Assembly: GCA_033398695.1 (NCBI GenBank)
Contig: CM065801.1
Location: forward strand, 47,874,358-47,938,357
Direction: 5' to 3'
Source: Orobanche coerulescens
Taxonomy: Eukaryota; Streptophyta; Magnoliopsida; Lamiales; Orobanchaceae
Length of the DNA stretch: 64,000 nucleotides
Positions 35,072-47,618 of the stretch are shown piece after piece (position 1 is the stretch's first letter; every line of letters starts with the position of its first letter). The position numbers and the translations under genes are program-made. The notes under the pieces were generated by a model. That model did not search any database. It was not told the DNA's origin and saw only the letters and a list, made by a program, of their open reading frames with translations.

Positions 35072-37430
35072 TTGTAATATCCGGATTTATTACAGTGTAT
35101 TTCATCTGTATTCAAACCATGTATTACTTCGGATTGGTGATTTTGATTATTGGAGTATGATATTTAGTGCATTAATATCATTGTACATAAGTATAGCAAC
35201 TTGCAAAATTGCTCATACAACCTTGTGATAGCGCACGCTAAGAATGTATCTTAACGCGCGCTATCGGGCCATTATTAGCGCACGCTATGCAGGTATGAGT
35301 AACGTGCGCTAAGGACTCAATTATTGAGCGGGGCAGCTGGCTCGTGCGCCAGCGGGACATGGGTCCGGATAAGATTCCCGCTGACGCACCCGGACAAAAT
35401 CTGAAGTCAACCATTATTAGCGCACGCTAAGGGATGCTTAGTAGCGTGCGCTAACTTATCAATAATGCAGAAATTATAAATGGGACATCAACCGTGTTGG
35501 CTTGCATTTCTTTCGCACTTTCCTCAATCTTGAGAGTTCGTGAGAGTTGTAGAAATACTCCCATACACTTAGAACACATATTGTTTTTATTTATACTTTG
35601 GTTACCACGTGGTATGTTCATGGAAGTTGAATAGCTCCTTGGAAGGGCATACAACCAAACGGAGTTGGATTTTACCTTACGGTTCTTTGATTTCGTCATT
35701 TTAAGGTATGTTCAATCTATCTCCAGGACTTAGAGTTGGATTCTAACGATTTGGATGATCATGTTAACAAGATATGGATTTTCATAGATGAATTATCCAA
35801 GTATATCATGTTTGGAATAGTGAGTTGTATAAGCCTGGAATACCTTGATTATAATCATCATGATTCGAATCTTAGTATACTGAATATGTGAAGAGAAGCT
35901 TCTATCAATGGTTAACCGAATCTAATAGATGATTTCATAATAATCTTGGACTAGACGTTAACATCCTTATTGTTAGATAAATCTAAAGGTCTGATCATGG
36001 AAGGATTTATCTAGTATATGTAGGACGTTTATCAACTTCAGTGGGATAATATGGTGATATAGAGGTTTTGATATCAACCGTTTAGCTTTTCGTATTGTCG
36101 TATGAAGATTTGAAGTCGGAAAAGAATATGGTTTTATATTGGCATGCATATCCTTGAATCCGAAGTTGTCTTTATCCGTATAATCATTCATGAGGGTGTA
36201 GACATAGTATTCATGGAAGTAACATGAATTATCACGCAAGATTTCGTTGTTCCAAACATGGCAAGAAGCGATTCTTGCTTTCGGTAAAGCGCCATGCGAA
36301 TAGCGCCGCGCTATGATATGCGATGTAACGTGCGCTATCGAAAGCGATCGTTAGCGTGCGCTACGTTTGTACGTAACGTCGCTAGACCATCGAAGCGAGT
36401 CAACGCTGGTCGATTGGTATCGACCATGCATCGTTAGCGTGCGCTAGGCTGCATTGTTTGCGTGCGCTATCGATGCACGTAACGCACGCTACGAGTACTT
36501 AGCGTGCGCTAAGCTATTCAGGCATTGCGGTTTATGAACTTTTGACCGTTAATCGAATTGTTTAACATTCATACGACGTGAGATAAATCCTATATCATTT
36601 CTTTTGTTAAGGTTTGGTCTCATTACGCGATTGATTGAGGAGGACGACCTTGAGTGTTCATTTTCGTGGAAGTATAGTTATTGTCTTCAAATCGAGGCAA
36701 TTACCTTAATTCATTAATGAAGTGTTGTTATACATATTGTCGTCCATGTCTGACGTTATTGTGAGTCCACCTCGTGTTCGTCCGACGGGATCATCGGCGG
36801 ATCTATGCTAGCGTCTACTGGATCATCGGACGGGTTTTCCACCACGGGTTGGTCGACGGGATCATCGTGGGTTCTAGGCGATGAACGCTGGATCGATGGA
36901 ATTACCATGTGTATGTATTGATATCATGTTGTGATTATCAGTTGTGTATGTTATGTTTGAGTTTCTCGTAGGAGAAGACTCGTTGGTATTTTGTTGTTTA
37001 CGTTATTATTATTCACCGTGAGATATGAATAATATGTTGTGGTACTTGTACTAGCATCGTTGTGCTAACCCCTTCGGGGTGAACATTTTGTTTGTGTTCG
37101 TGATCCGGGAGAGGTGAAACAACCACCGAAGCAGATGACGACGAGGGTGCAGAGTGAGGTCCCGGCCGGTCTATTTATCTTTCGTTTATTCGTCATTTCA
37201 ATAAGTACTCGAGTACAAAGTAGTTTGTGGTGATTTGAATTTGGTGATGTAATATTGAGTTACATTGGACAAATTGTACTATTTCCGTATTTTGGTGAGA
37301 ACTAATGTCTTGTAATTCCGTTATTTCCATTCGTCAAATTACCTTTTTATACTTGTTCAATTCTTGACCTTGTAAATCCTTACGTAAAGGATTTACGGCA
37401 GAATATTCCCGAATATATCGGGGTGTTACG
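35072..37430 (+). repeat. Tekay 5' LTR with two GCGTGCGC-type arrays
   Basis: 2,359 bp. Array 1 (about 35228-35455) has six tagcgcacgct/agcgtgcgcta-type sites in both orientations and lies directly before TATA attataaat (35473-35481). A leader then ends in aaggtatgtt, a splice-donor-like site (about 35702-35711). Array 2 (about 36296-36515) has further sites 0.8 kb downstream. The LTR ends tgttacg where the partner has tgttaca. Confidence 0.9.
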
Positions 37431-37437
37431 AGAATAT

Positions 37438-37449
37438 GGTATCGGAGCT
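37438..37449 (+). promoter_or_regulatory. Tekay primer binding site
   Basis: TGGTATCGGAGC after the LTR is one base off the initiator tRNA-Met site TGGTATCAGAGC and is shared with LARD2. Confidence 0.85.
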
Positions 37450-37667
37450 AAGATTATGGATATCTTGGCCGTTGGGTTAAAATAGGGTCATTTATGTCTT
37501 TTGGGGTAACCGGCCGTGAATGACATCAACTGCCGCCACGTCTTCATGCGAGCAGTGGTTGTAAGTTCCTAAACTCTATCTCGTTCTTTGCATATTGTAT
37601 TTCTTTATACTCGGATATTAGAACGATGTTGTTTTCTCGTATATTGAGTATTTATGCTTACGGTATG

Positions 37668-38980
37668 TTGAGAGGCGGACGTGGACGTGGTCGCGGTCGT
37701 GGACGCGAGACGGAGAAATGCCGAAAGGAGGCGTCGCCTTCTAACCGAGTTATCATAGCTCCGTGAGCCGCAGCAACTGTTAATAATGAACCGAGATCCT
37801 GCTGTACCAGAGATCCTTCGTCAAGTGGTGAACCAGATGACTCAGTTCGCCCAGGTCGTGGACCGAATGCAAGTGGCGGTAGGACTACAGCAGGGAGAGA
37901 GACAGCAAGGGATCCCAGATATGGGAAATCGAGGTGACCGGTGGCTGCAAGAAGTGGCAAAGATGCAACCACCCAAATTCGACGGTATTTCTGAGACTCC
38001 CACCTGGGATCATTGGTTAAAGGAGCTGGAGAAAATCTTTGCCGGAATCAAGCGCCAGGCAATAGGAAAGCCTCTATCGCTCAATATTTTCTGATAGGGG
38101 AAGCGTCCGAATGGTGGGAAGCCATCCGGCCGGTAGACCATGATGCCGATTGGACAGAGTTTAGATTGATGATGGAAGCTCAGTATTGCCCTCGTCCTGT
38201 GAGGGAAGCCAAAGTTCGGGAGTTTTTCTCCGCTCAGCCTTCTGATGTGCCAGTATCCCAGGCGATCAAGACGTTTAACCAACAGCTGGCATTTGTTCGA
38301 CATCCGGTCGTAAGCATGCGTAAATGATGATCCATTTCGATATGAGAATGAAACCAGAAGTTCAGAGGTACATGTCCGGATTTGAATGTACCACACTCCG
38401 CCAATACCAGGATAAGGCGTTGGCATATGAGATCAAGGAAGCAGCCATGGAGAAATTTGCGGAAACCAAGAAACAGAAAGTCTCTGGTACTTTTACAGAG
38501 CACAAGAACAGTGGGGCCCGTAAGGCCCAGTCATCCTTTCACTCTTTCAGGAAACCTCCGCACCTACTAGGAGCGGAAAGAACTTGGGCGACATCAACTT
38601 TTACCGATGTTACCAGAAATGCTTTAAGCTGCGCCCGGGCAGGGCACTATCGACGGAATTGCCCCCTTCTGCCGTGATTTGTTTTGATTGTGGGACGAGA
38701 GGACATCGGGCGGTGTTTTGTGAAGAGGCTGCAAAATCTTTTAGAGCCCGTACACACACCTGGCCCGAGAAGGAGGCGAGATTCCACAGCGCGGCAAAGT
38801 GTTCGAGATGCCTCGGGAATTTTGGCCGCGGGCGAGGCGAGAGGACAATGGGACCGAAAGGGGACATCGAGTGCGGATCTGCTCCCCACGTCTGCACGAG
38901 ATGAGGAGGACAGACGATCGGGATCTTCTTGTCGCGCCAGTCTTGTCGAGATCCTTTCCCGGCCCGATTAGTGTTTTATT
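37668..38980 (+). pseudogene. Tekay gag (broken)
   Basis: Reads from an Arg/Gly-rich start (ggacgtggtcgcggtcgtgg, 37677-37696) through a retrotransposon gag domain (about 37950-38440: PKFDGISETPTWDHWL, IGEASEWWEAIRP) to two zinc-knuckle remnants, CARAGHYRRNC (about 38629-38661) and CFDCGTRGHRAVFC (about 38679-38720). Frames shift several times (around 38050-38090, 38325, 38600). Confidence 0.82.
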
Positions 38981-40730
38981 TGATCTGGAGCTACACATTC
39001 TTTCATATCCTTGTCTTGTGTAAATCGTTTGAATATTTCCAGGTTTTCATGCTTGTGAACCTTATGTGGTTGGGTTACCGAATGGAGAAAGAATTGTCGG
39101 AAACTTAGAAACTAGAAATTTCCTGTATCATTTGGAGGCGGAGTGGCTCTCAAATCGATCATGATAGAAATGCAAGGAGATGACACGATACTCGGAGACG
39201 ATTGGCTTAATCGGTGCAGAGCAATTGTAAACTATCGAAGGAGGAATATCTCGTGATCACGACGATGGTTCCGAGATTTTGTTTGAGGATGGAAACCGGA
39301 AGCTCGGGAAAGTTGATCAAGGCGATGAAAACTCAAATTGTTGAAACAAGGTCAGATCTGGTACGGGTGTTACGCAATGAAGAAAGAAGACGAAATGGTG
39401 GAACTTTCATCTATTCTGTTGTGAACGAATTTCCGGATGTATTTCTGATGAATTACAGGCTACCTCCACGAAGGGATGTAGAATTTACTATTGAGTGGAA
39501 CTGGAGCAACACCAATTTCTAAGGCGCCGTATCGTATGGCACCTACCGAGATGTCTGGCAAGAAGCAGTGGAGGAGTTCTTGGGCAAGGGCTATATTCAC
39601 CAAGCGTTTCACCCGGGAGCGCCAGTTCTCTTTGTCCGAAAGAAGGATGGATCGCTCCGATTGTGTATTGACTATCGAGAGCCGAACAAGATGACGATTA
39701 AGAACAAGTATCCGTTGCCACGGATTGATGATTTGTTTGACCAATTGCAAGGAGCAACGGTATTTTCTAAGATCGATCGAGATCGGGATACCATCAGCGA
39801 GGATTAAGGAGTCGATGTTCGAAATCGCGTTCGTAACCCGCTACGGGCATTATGAGTTTGTAGTGATGCCGTTTGGTCTCACTAACGCACCTGCCGTATT
39901 TATGCAATTGATGAACAGAGTGTTCATTGAATTTTGGATAAATTTGTGGTCGTGTTTATTGACGACATTCGGTGTATTCTAAGAGTCCTAAGAACATGCG
40001 CAGATTTGCGGATTGTATTGGAACTCTTGAGAAAGCGAGCAATTGTACGCCAAACTATCTAAGTGTGAATTTTGGCTAAAAGAAGTAATGTTCCTCGGCC
40101 ATGTGGTGTCAGCTAGAGGAGTCCGAGTGGATCCTCAGAAGATCGAAGCAATATTGGATTGGAAGCCTCCAAAGAACGTGAAAGAGGTCCGAAGCTTCTT
40201 AGGACTTGCCGGATACTATCGTCGATTCGTGGAAGGGTTTTCTAAAATATCCCGCCCACTTACTCGACTCCTTGAAAAACTCAAAAGTTTGAGTGGAATG
40301 AATTGTGTCGATTAGCTTTGATGAATTGAAGAAGAGATTGACGACGCACCGATTCTATCACTTCCGAGGAACCGAGGATTCATAGTTTACAGATGATGCT
40401 TGAACCAAGGACTTGGGTGCGTGTTGATGCGTAATGATAAGGTGATCGCTTATGCATCGCGACAATCAAACCTTATGAAGTGAATTACCCGACACATGAT
40501 TTGGAACTAGCAGGTGGTTTTGCCTTGAAGATTTGGAGGCATTATGCATGCGGGACTCACCGGATCTTTACGGATCATAAGAGTCTCAAGTACATATTGA
40601 TCGAAAGAGTTGAATATGCGGCAAAGAAGATGGTTGGAACCGATTAAGGACTATGACTTGGAGATTTTATATCATCCAGCAAAGCGAATGTAGTGGCCGA
40701 TGCACTTAGCCGCAAGCCTGTCTCTATTCG
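38981..40730 (+). pseudogene. Tekay protease, RT and RNase H (broken)
   Basis: Protease cannot be read cleanly. RT is recognisable at [22 protein letters not shown] and [12 protein letters not shown] (about 39588-39705), [15 protein letters not shown], a YxDD-type VFIDDI remnant at about 39950-39972 just past a frame change, and [19 protein letters not shown] (about 40060-40115). RNase H remnants include a TDHKSLKYI-like stretch (about 40570-40598) and ADALSRKP (about 40695-40722). More than six small deletions break the frame. Confidence 0.82.
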
Positions 40731-42246
40731 GATCTGGAGACATTGACCTCCCAACTTAGCCTTCACGAGAGATGATTCGTGAAGGGATTGAAGTGTGGTT
40801 ACAGAGAGTCCAGGGACAACTGTGCGTGATGGAAATAACTTCGTCATTAATCAAGAAATCAAATCTAGACAGCAGATGACCCTCGATGATTCGGTTGCAT
40901 GACGAAATGATCAAAGGAAAGGCCCCGGATTCATAATTCATGACGATGGAGTTTTGAGATTTCGGGACCGACTCTGCGTTCCGATGTTGATGTTCAAAGC
41001 AGGCGATTATGAAGGAAGCTCATAGTTCACCCTATTCTATCCACCGGGCACCAAGAAATGTATAAGGACTTGAAAGCAGAATTTACGGTGGGGCAACATG
41101 AAGAAAGACGTAGCGGACTATGTTTGAAATGCTTGACTTGTCGGCGAGTTAAGATCGAACATCAACGGCCTGCTTTGGAATGTTGAAGCCGCTCCCGATC
41201 CACGAATGGAAGTGGGAGGACATATCAATGGACTTCATCACTAATATGCCGAAAACCGTGACAGAATGAACATGATTTGGGTGATAGTTGATCGTTTAAC
41301 CAAATCGGCTCATTTTCTAGGCATTAAGGATACGTGGGGACCGTAGAGGTTGGCACGAGTCTTTATTTCGAGAGATAGTTCGATTACATGGTACGCCGAA
41401 GACCATTGTTTCGATCGAGACGGCCGTTTGTGTCTCACTTTTGGAAGGCGATTCATAAGGCCTTGGGGACCGAATTAAACTTGATCTGACTTATCACCCG
41501 CAATCGATGGACAATGAGAGAACTATACAAACGGTGGAAGATATGCTAAGGGCACGTGCCTTAGATTGGTCAAACGATTGGGAAGTTCATCTACCATTGA
41601 TTGAATTTACTTACAACAATAGTTGGCATGCTTCCATTAAGATGGCACCGTTTGAGGCATTATACGGAAGGAGATGCAGATCGCCCTTATGTTGGGACGA
41701 TTCGCCGGACTTGATCGAACAGAACCGAGTTGATCGAGCGGACTCGAGAGAAGATAGCCTTGATTCGTGAAAGGTGTTGCTGACCGCCAGTCGCCAGAAA
41801 TCCTATGCGGACGTCCGCCGCCCATTGGAGTTCGATCTGAGATCACGTACTTAAGGTTTCTCCTACCCGGGAATATTTCGTTTCGGTAGGAAAGGGAAGC
41901 CGAGTCCGAGATATATCGGACCATTTGAGATCCTCGAGAGAGTTGGGGAGTTAGCCTACAGATTAGCATTACGCCGTCATTGTGTCATGTTCATAACGTG
42001 TTCCACGTATCCCGATTGCGGAGATATATACGGATCCTAGTCATGTCATCGATTTCGCGAGATCAAGTCGAGCAGATGGGACGTTTGAAGAAAGACTAGT
42101 CAAGATACTCGAGAGTCGAGTTAAGCAACCGAGGAACAAGTCAATCGTTTTGGTCAAAGTTCGGTGGTCACGTCATGGAACGGAAGAAGCCACTTGGGAA
42201 ACGGAAGCTGATATGAAGTTTAGATATCCCGAGTTATTTTCGTCTT
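40731..42246 (+). pseudogene. Tekay integrase and C-terminal chromodomain-like region (broken)
   Basis: Integrase phrases seen: CLTCRRVKIEHQRP (about 41139-41172), HEWKWEDISMDFITNMPK (about 41202-41262, first catalytic D), then YHPQSMDNERTIQTVEDML with the catalytic E (41492 on), and FTYNNSWHASIKMAPFEALYG. Near the end, from about 42085, the frame reads KILESRVKQPRNKSIVLVKV then WSRHGTEEATWETEADM and stops at TGA 42246. This is the chromo-like C-terminus of Tekay/Del chromoviruses, proposed to guide insertion to heterochromatin. Confidence 0.82.
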
Positions 42247-42283
42247 GAGTTTCGGGACGAAACTCCTTTTTAGTAGGAGAGTA
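42247..42283 (+). promoter_or_regulatory. Tekay 3' end and polypurine tract
   Basis: After the stop, ttcgggacgaaactccttt leads to the purine-rich tagtaggagagta immediately before the 3' LTR. The same order in reverse orientation lies beside the LARD1 and LARD2 3' LTRs. Confidence 0.8.
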
Positions 42284-44646
42284 TGTAATATCCGGATTTA
42301 TTACAGTGTATTTCATCTGTATTCAAACCATGTATTACTTCGGATTGGTGATTTTGATTATTGGAGTATGATATTTAGTGCATTAATATCATTGTACATA
42401 AGTATAGCAACTTGCAAAATTGCTCATACAACCTTGTGATAGCGCACGCTAAGAATGTATCTTAACGCGCGCTATCGGGCCATTATTAGCGCACGCTATG
42501 CAGGTATGAGTAACGTGCGCTAAGGACTCAATTATTGAGCGGGGCAGCTGGCTCGTGCGCCAGCGGGACATGGGTCCGGATAAGATTCCCGCTTACGCAC
42601 CCGGACAAAATCTGAAGTCAACCATTATTAGCGCACGCTAAAGGATGCTTAGTAGCGTGCGCTAACTTATCAATAATGCAGAAATTATAAATGGGACATC
42701 AACCGTGTTGGCTTGCATTTCTTTCGCACTTTCCTCAATCTTGAGAGTTCAGAGAGTTGTAGAAATACTCCCATACACTTAGAACACATATTGTTGATAT
42801 TTATACATTGGTTACCACGTGGAATGTTCATGGAAGTGGAATAGCACCTTGGAAGGGCATACAACCAACCGGAGTTGGATTTTACCTTACGGTTCAGTGA
42901 TTTCGTCATTTTAAGGTATGTTCAATCTACCTCCAGACTTAGAGTTGGATTCTAACGATTTGGATGATCATGTTAACAAGATATGGATTTTCATAGATGA
43001 ATTATCCAAGTATATCATGTTTGGAATAGTGAGTTGTATAAGCCTGGAATACCTTGATTATAATCATCATGATTCGAATCTTAGTATACTGAATATGTGA
43101 AGAGAAGCTTCTATCAATGGTTAACCGAATCTAATAGATGATTTCATAATAATCTTGGACTAGACGTTAACATCCTTATTGTTAGATAAATCTAAAGGTC
43201 GATCATGGAAGGATTTATCTAGTATATGTAGGACGTTTATCAACTTCGGTGGGATAATATGGTGATATAGAGGTGTTGATATCAACCGCTTAGCTTTTCG
43301 TATTGTCGTATGAAGATTTGAAGTCGGAAAAGAATATGGTTTTATATTGGCATGCATATCCTTGAATCCAAGTTGTCTTTATCCGTATAATCATTCATGA
43401 GGTGTAGACATAGTATTCATGGAAGTAACATGAATTATCACGCAAGATTTCGTTGTTCCAAACATGGCAAGAAACGATCTTGCTCGCCAGATAATCGCCA
43501 TGCGAGATAGCGCACGCTATGATATGCGCGATGTAACGTGCGCTTATCGAGCGATCGTTAGCGTGCGCTACGTTTGGTACGTAACGTCGCTAGACCATCG
43601 GCGAAGTCAATCGGCTGGTCGTGAGGTGCGACCATGCATCGTTAGCGTGCGCTAGGCTCGTTGTTTGCGTGCGCTATTGGATGCATGTAACGCACGCTAC
43701 ACAGAGTACTTAGCGTGCGCTAAGCTATTCGGGCGGATTGCGTTTATGAACTTTTGACCGTTAATCGAATTGTTTAACATTCATACGACGTGAGATAAAT
43801 CCTATATCATTTCTTTTGTTAAGGTTTGGTCTCATTACGCGATTGATTGAGGAGGACGACCTTCGAGTGTTCATTTTCGTGGAAGTATTGTTATTGTCTT
43901 CAAATCGAGGCAAGTACCTTAATTGTTTTATGTATTGTTGTTATACATATTGTCGTGCATGTATGTCGTTATTGTGTGTCCACCTCGTGTTGGTCCGCGG
44001 GATCATCGGGGATCTATGCTAGCGTCATACTGGATCATCGGACGGGTTTTCCACCACGGGTTGGTCTCGGGATCATCGTGGGTTCTAGGCAATGAAACGG
44101 GATCGATGGAATTACCATGTGTATGTATTGATATCATGTTGTGATTATCGATTGTGTATGTTATGTTTGAGTTTCGTAGGAGAAGACTCGTTGGTATTTT
44201 GTTGTTTACGTTATTATTATTCACCGTGAGATATGAATAATATGTTGTGGTACTTGTACTAGCATCGTTGTGCTAACCCCTTCGGGGGTGAACATTTTGT
44301 TTGTGTTCAGGATCCAGGAGAGCTGGGAAACAACCACTGGAACAGTATGACGACGAGGGTGCAGAGTGATGTCCCGACCGGGTCTATTTATCTTTCGTTT
44401 ATTCGTCATTTCAATAAGTACTCGAGTACAAAGTAGTTTGTGGTGATTTGAATTTGGTGATGTAATATTGAGTTCTGTTGGACAAATTGTACTATTTCCG
44501 TATTTTGGTCAGAACTAATGTACTGTAATTCCGTTATTTCCATTCGTCAGTACCTTTTTATACTTGTTCAATTCTTCAGCCTTGTAAATCCTTACGTAAA
44601 GGATTTACGGCGCTGTAATATTCCCGAATATATCGGGGGTGTTACA
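42284..44646 (+). repeat. Tekay 3' LTR
   Basis: 2,363-bp partner of 35072-37430. Array 1 (about 42436-42664), TATA attataaat (about 42684-42692) and array 2 (about 43505-43720) are all present. Differences from the 5' LTR are mainly 1-5 base indels in GC-rich stretches (for example about 43480-43730 against 36265-36525). Confidence 0.92.
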
Positions 44647-44651
44647 TAAGT

Positions 44652-45345
44652 GATGGTGGGTCACACTTCGACAACAAATTTCTTGATGCGGTTTTGAGAA
44701 AATACGGAGTCACTCATCGTGTTGCCACAGCATACCATCCGCAAACGAGTGGTCAAGTTGAGATATCAAATCGAGAGCTGAAGTGGATTCTAGAAAAGAC
44801 GGTCAGCTCGTCTCGAAAAGATTGGGCATTTAAACTCGATGATGCACTTTGGGCGTCTGATCGCGTATAAGACACCTATCGGAATGTCGCCCTACAGATT
44901 GGTCTATGGAAAAGGTTGCCATCTGCCCGTAGAGATGGAGCACCGTGCTTATTGGGCGATAAAGAAACTAAACTTTGATCTAAAATCCGCAGGGGAAAAG
45001 CGGTGTTTGCAGCTGAACGAGTTAGAAGAAATTCGCCACAACTCATACGAAAATGCAAAACTTTATAAGGAGCGGACAAAAATTTGGCATGATAAGCACA
45101 TCACGCAGAGAATTTGTCCCGGGTCAAGAGGTGTTGCTATTCAACTCACGCTTAAAGTTATTTCCCGGGAAATTGCGTTCACGATGGTCGGGACCGTTCA
45201 CCGTAGTTCAAGTGTTTCCACATGGTGCAGTAGAAGTTCAAAGAGATGGTCGAAAATTCAAAGTTAATGGACAACGGTTGAAGGCATACTTGGGGAATCC
45301 AATAGACACGCAGAAAACGAGCGTCACCTTATCCACCGCCGGATG
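44652..45345 (+). pseudogene. Athila integrase, C-terminal part
   Basis: Continues the core interrupted at 35071: SDGGSHF (second catalytic D, TSD shared), [21 protein letters not shown] (catalytic E in QVE), then after a frameshift near 44840 [20 protein letters not shown]. It then runs through [10 protein letters not shown] and, in another frame, [19 protein letters not shown] to a stop at 45346. The last part is the usual Athila integrase C-terminus. Confidence 0.87.
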
Positions 45346-47604
45346 AATGCGAGAGAAGTCCGGCTGAAGACTATAAACTTAGCGCTTCTCGGGAGGCAAC
45401 CCGAGTATTAGTTGTAGATTCTTTGTTGTTTGCTTGCATTTTTAGAGTCTCTTTTTGTCTTCTTTCCTCTTGGATCCATCCTTTCCTCTCATTTTAATGA
45501 ATTCGTGTAAAATTTCTGTGCAGGAATCAGCAAAAAGGGGATAAATTCAATAATGGGCCGCGGCACAGTCCAGGTGAGCCGCGGCACAGATCGGTGAGGA
45601 AAAATGGCCGATCAAATCGTACCTGTGCCGCGGCATGATCTTGCGAGCCGCGGCACACAGTGGCGAGGACGGCACCGAACCGAGCCGCGGCACACTAAAT
45701 GGACAAGAAACGCCCAGGCGCACATGCTTTGTGCCGCGGCATACTATGTCCGAGCCGCGGCACACTATAACACCGAGCCGCGGCATACGAAATCTGAGCC
45801 GCGGCACCGGCATATCAAAGCGTCCAAATCCATTGTACTTTGGGCGCGGCTCACGTTTATTGGGCGCGGCACCCGTCGCAAAATAAGAGCAGCCAGTCAA
45901 GCTCTTTTCGATCGGCTTTGCATAGTATACTTCTTCCCTTCATTCCTTCCTTCCCGCACACGATGAGGTTAGTCGGGTCCATTCTATCGATCTCCTTCTC
46001 CAATTCTCCGTAATTTTTGATTTCTAAATCATAGGTGATTATTGATGTGAAAAGATTTGGAGTTTTATATTGCTAGTTGTTCTTCATTGTTGTTTCAAAT
46101 GGAGTTGGAATATGGGAATTTGTTATTGTGGTAGAATTGATGTTTATGAACGAATTGTTGATGATGGGTTTTTGTAATTCGTGGCTATAATCATGTTATT
46201 ATTTTTGGGATTTGGAATTAACCATCAAAATTTTTGTTCTTCATTTTAACTTGTGCACACAAGGTGTTTGATAAATTGCGGCAATGGAAAATTGATCATT
46301 CGGCCACACCACCCTCCTCACCGACGATGCTGGCACCGGCTCTGAGCGGTGGAGGAGTACTTGACCTTTACTTTTCTTGCATTTCATTTTTGTCCATTGA
46401 GGTCAATGTACGTCCTAAGTTTGGGGGTACATTCGATCTGCATTCATTCTTTGTACTCTATTTTCTTGTTGTACATTATATTTTGTTGCACTTTTCTTTC
46501 TTTGCGAAATTTTTTTAATAGCCTTGCTTGCCGTAGTTTTTCTTTATTCGTGAATTTTCGTGCTTTTATTATGTGTGATATCGATGTTACGACCTTTGTC
46601 TTTCTCTCGAAGAAGCGGGCGAGTTTTAGTCGAGTTGTAGTCGATTATTTGTGTTACGCTTAGTATTCAATTAGGTCAAAATTTTTCGTGATAGTAGAGG
46701 ACTTGGCGAGATAAGAGACGATACATACTTGTTTTTAAATCCCCATCAATACGTTTGGCTACATTTTCCGGATAGTGAGTAAATCTTGTTTCTTTAGTCG
46801 TGTTGGCACTTAAATTGAGTTTAGAGTCGGGCGCTTTTCCCTAAAAGTCGAGATAATGTGTTCTATGAAGGGAAGTCTAGTAACGGGTATTCGCGTGACC
46901 CGTTGTTTACTCTCGCGTAAAGCAGCGACCCTGATTAGACTATTGATTTAGATATTTCACATGTGCCAATGATAGGAGCCTAGTAACCGGGGCATTCGCG
47001 TGACCCATTGTCTACTCTCGCGTAAAACGGCGACCTTGAGTCGGTCATGCGGAAATTATGTATTCGAGTTGTTTCTCCGCTGTAGACGGGAACTTAGTAA
47101 CTAGAAGCATCCATGTGCCCCATGAGTGTCTTTTACGTCAAACAGTTTCCGAATACATGAGAATGGAAGTTCCACCCTAGGATTATCCCGATGAAACATC
47201 CCAAGATCCTAACCTAGTGGCCGACTTGAATCAAATTCTTGAGCATAGTTATATAAGGGGATACTGTCCGAGGTTTATTTGTTATAAGACTCGTAAAATT
47301 GGTGCCTTTAGACTGTGGAACAGAGGAACTAGTTTGGTTGTGTTGGCCTTTCATATTGTGGACGATTTGACTCATGTTTTGTTAATCTTTGAGTGAAATT
47401 TTCTTCATGTACGAATGATTAGGGGTGAACTTGACTTCTTTGCGGAATCATTATTCGAGTGCGGCTCATTTGTTATGACACTCGTATTATTTAGAGAGGA
47501 TGGCGGGATAGTATTGATTAGGTTGAACACTATGAGTTGCACGATGATTCACGACATTCTTTTATTGACTTTAATTCTTTTTGCTTGAGGACAAGCAAAG
47601 GCTT
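45346..47604 (+). other. Athila post-pol region, no intact env-like gene
   Basis: About 2.2 kb between pol and the PPT. Some Athila elements carry an env-like ORF here; none with a convincing protein is open. It starts with a CCGCGG array (45555-45870), followed by a pyrimidine-rich leader (about 45915-45960) and gatgaggttagtcgg, a donor-like site. Two tandem phrases around 46870-47060 (gtaacgggtattcgcgtgacccgttgt...) repeat with variation. The rest is featureless to me. Confidence 0.6.
45555..45870. repeat. Second CCGCGG array in Athila (post-pol)
   Basis: Nine perfect CCGCGG cores (45555-45802), most as gagccgcggcac or tgtgccgcggca, and two shortened gggcgcggc forms at about 45842-45870. 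It is independent of the LTR arrays and followed by a CT-rich leader-like stretch. Confidence 0.88.
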
Positions 47605-47618
47605 AAGTTTGGGGTATT
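47596..47618 (+). promoter_or_regulatory. Athila polypurine tract
   Basis: gcaaaggcttaagtttgggg followed by tatt precedes the 3' LTR start at 47619, the conserved Athila/Tat arrangement. Confidence 0.82.

Larger units (their letters stand above)
35072..44646 (+). mobile_element. Chromodomain Ty3/gypsy (Tekay/Del-like) element, TSD taagt
   Basis: A 9,575-bp element with LTRs 35072-37430 and 42284-44646 (TGTAATATCCGG...GGGTGTTACA) and perfect taagt duplications (35067-35071, 44647-44651). It has a Met-type PBS and interior order gag, protease, RT, RNase H, integrase, chromodomain-like end. The interior is heavily indel-damaged. It is the innermost and so youngest layer of the nest, inserted in the Athila integrase. 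Confidence 0.93.

Noticed and set aside
45555..45870. CRISPR-like array of short repeats
   Set aside because: Repeat core is 6-12 bp, spacing irregular, no cas genes, eukaryotic context: a promoter-type motif array.
46234..46663. Possible env-like protein of Athila
   Set aside because: Two overlapping Phe/Leu-rich ORFs of about 100 codons with no signal peptide pattern, cleavage site or matching frame; composition is T-rich noise.
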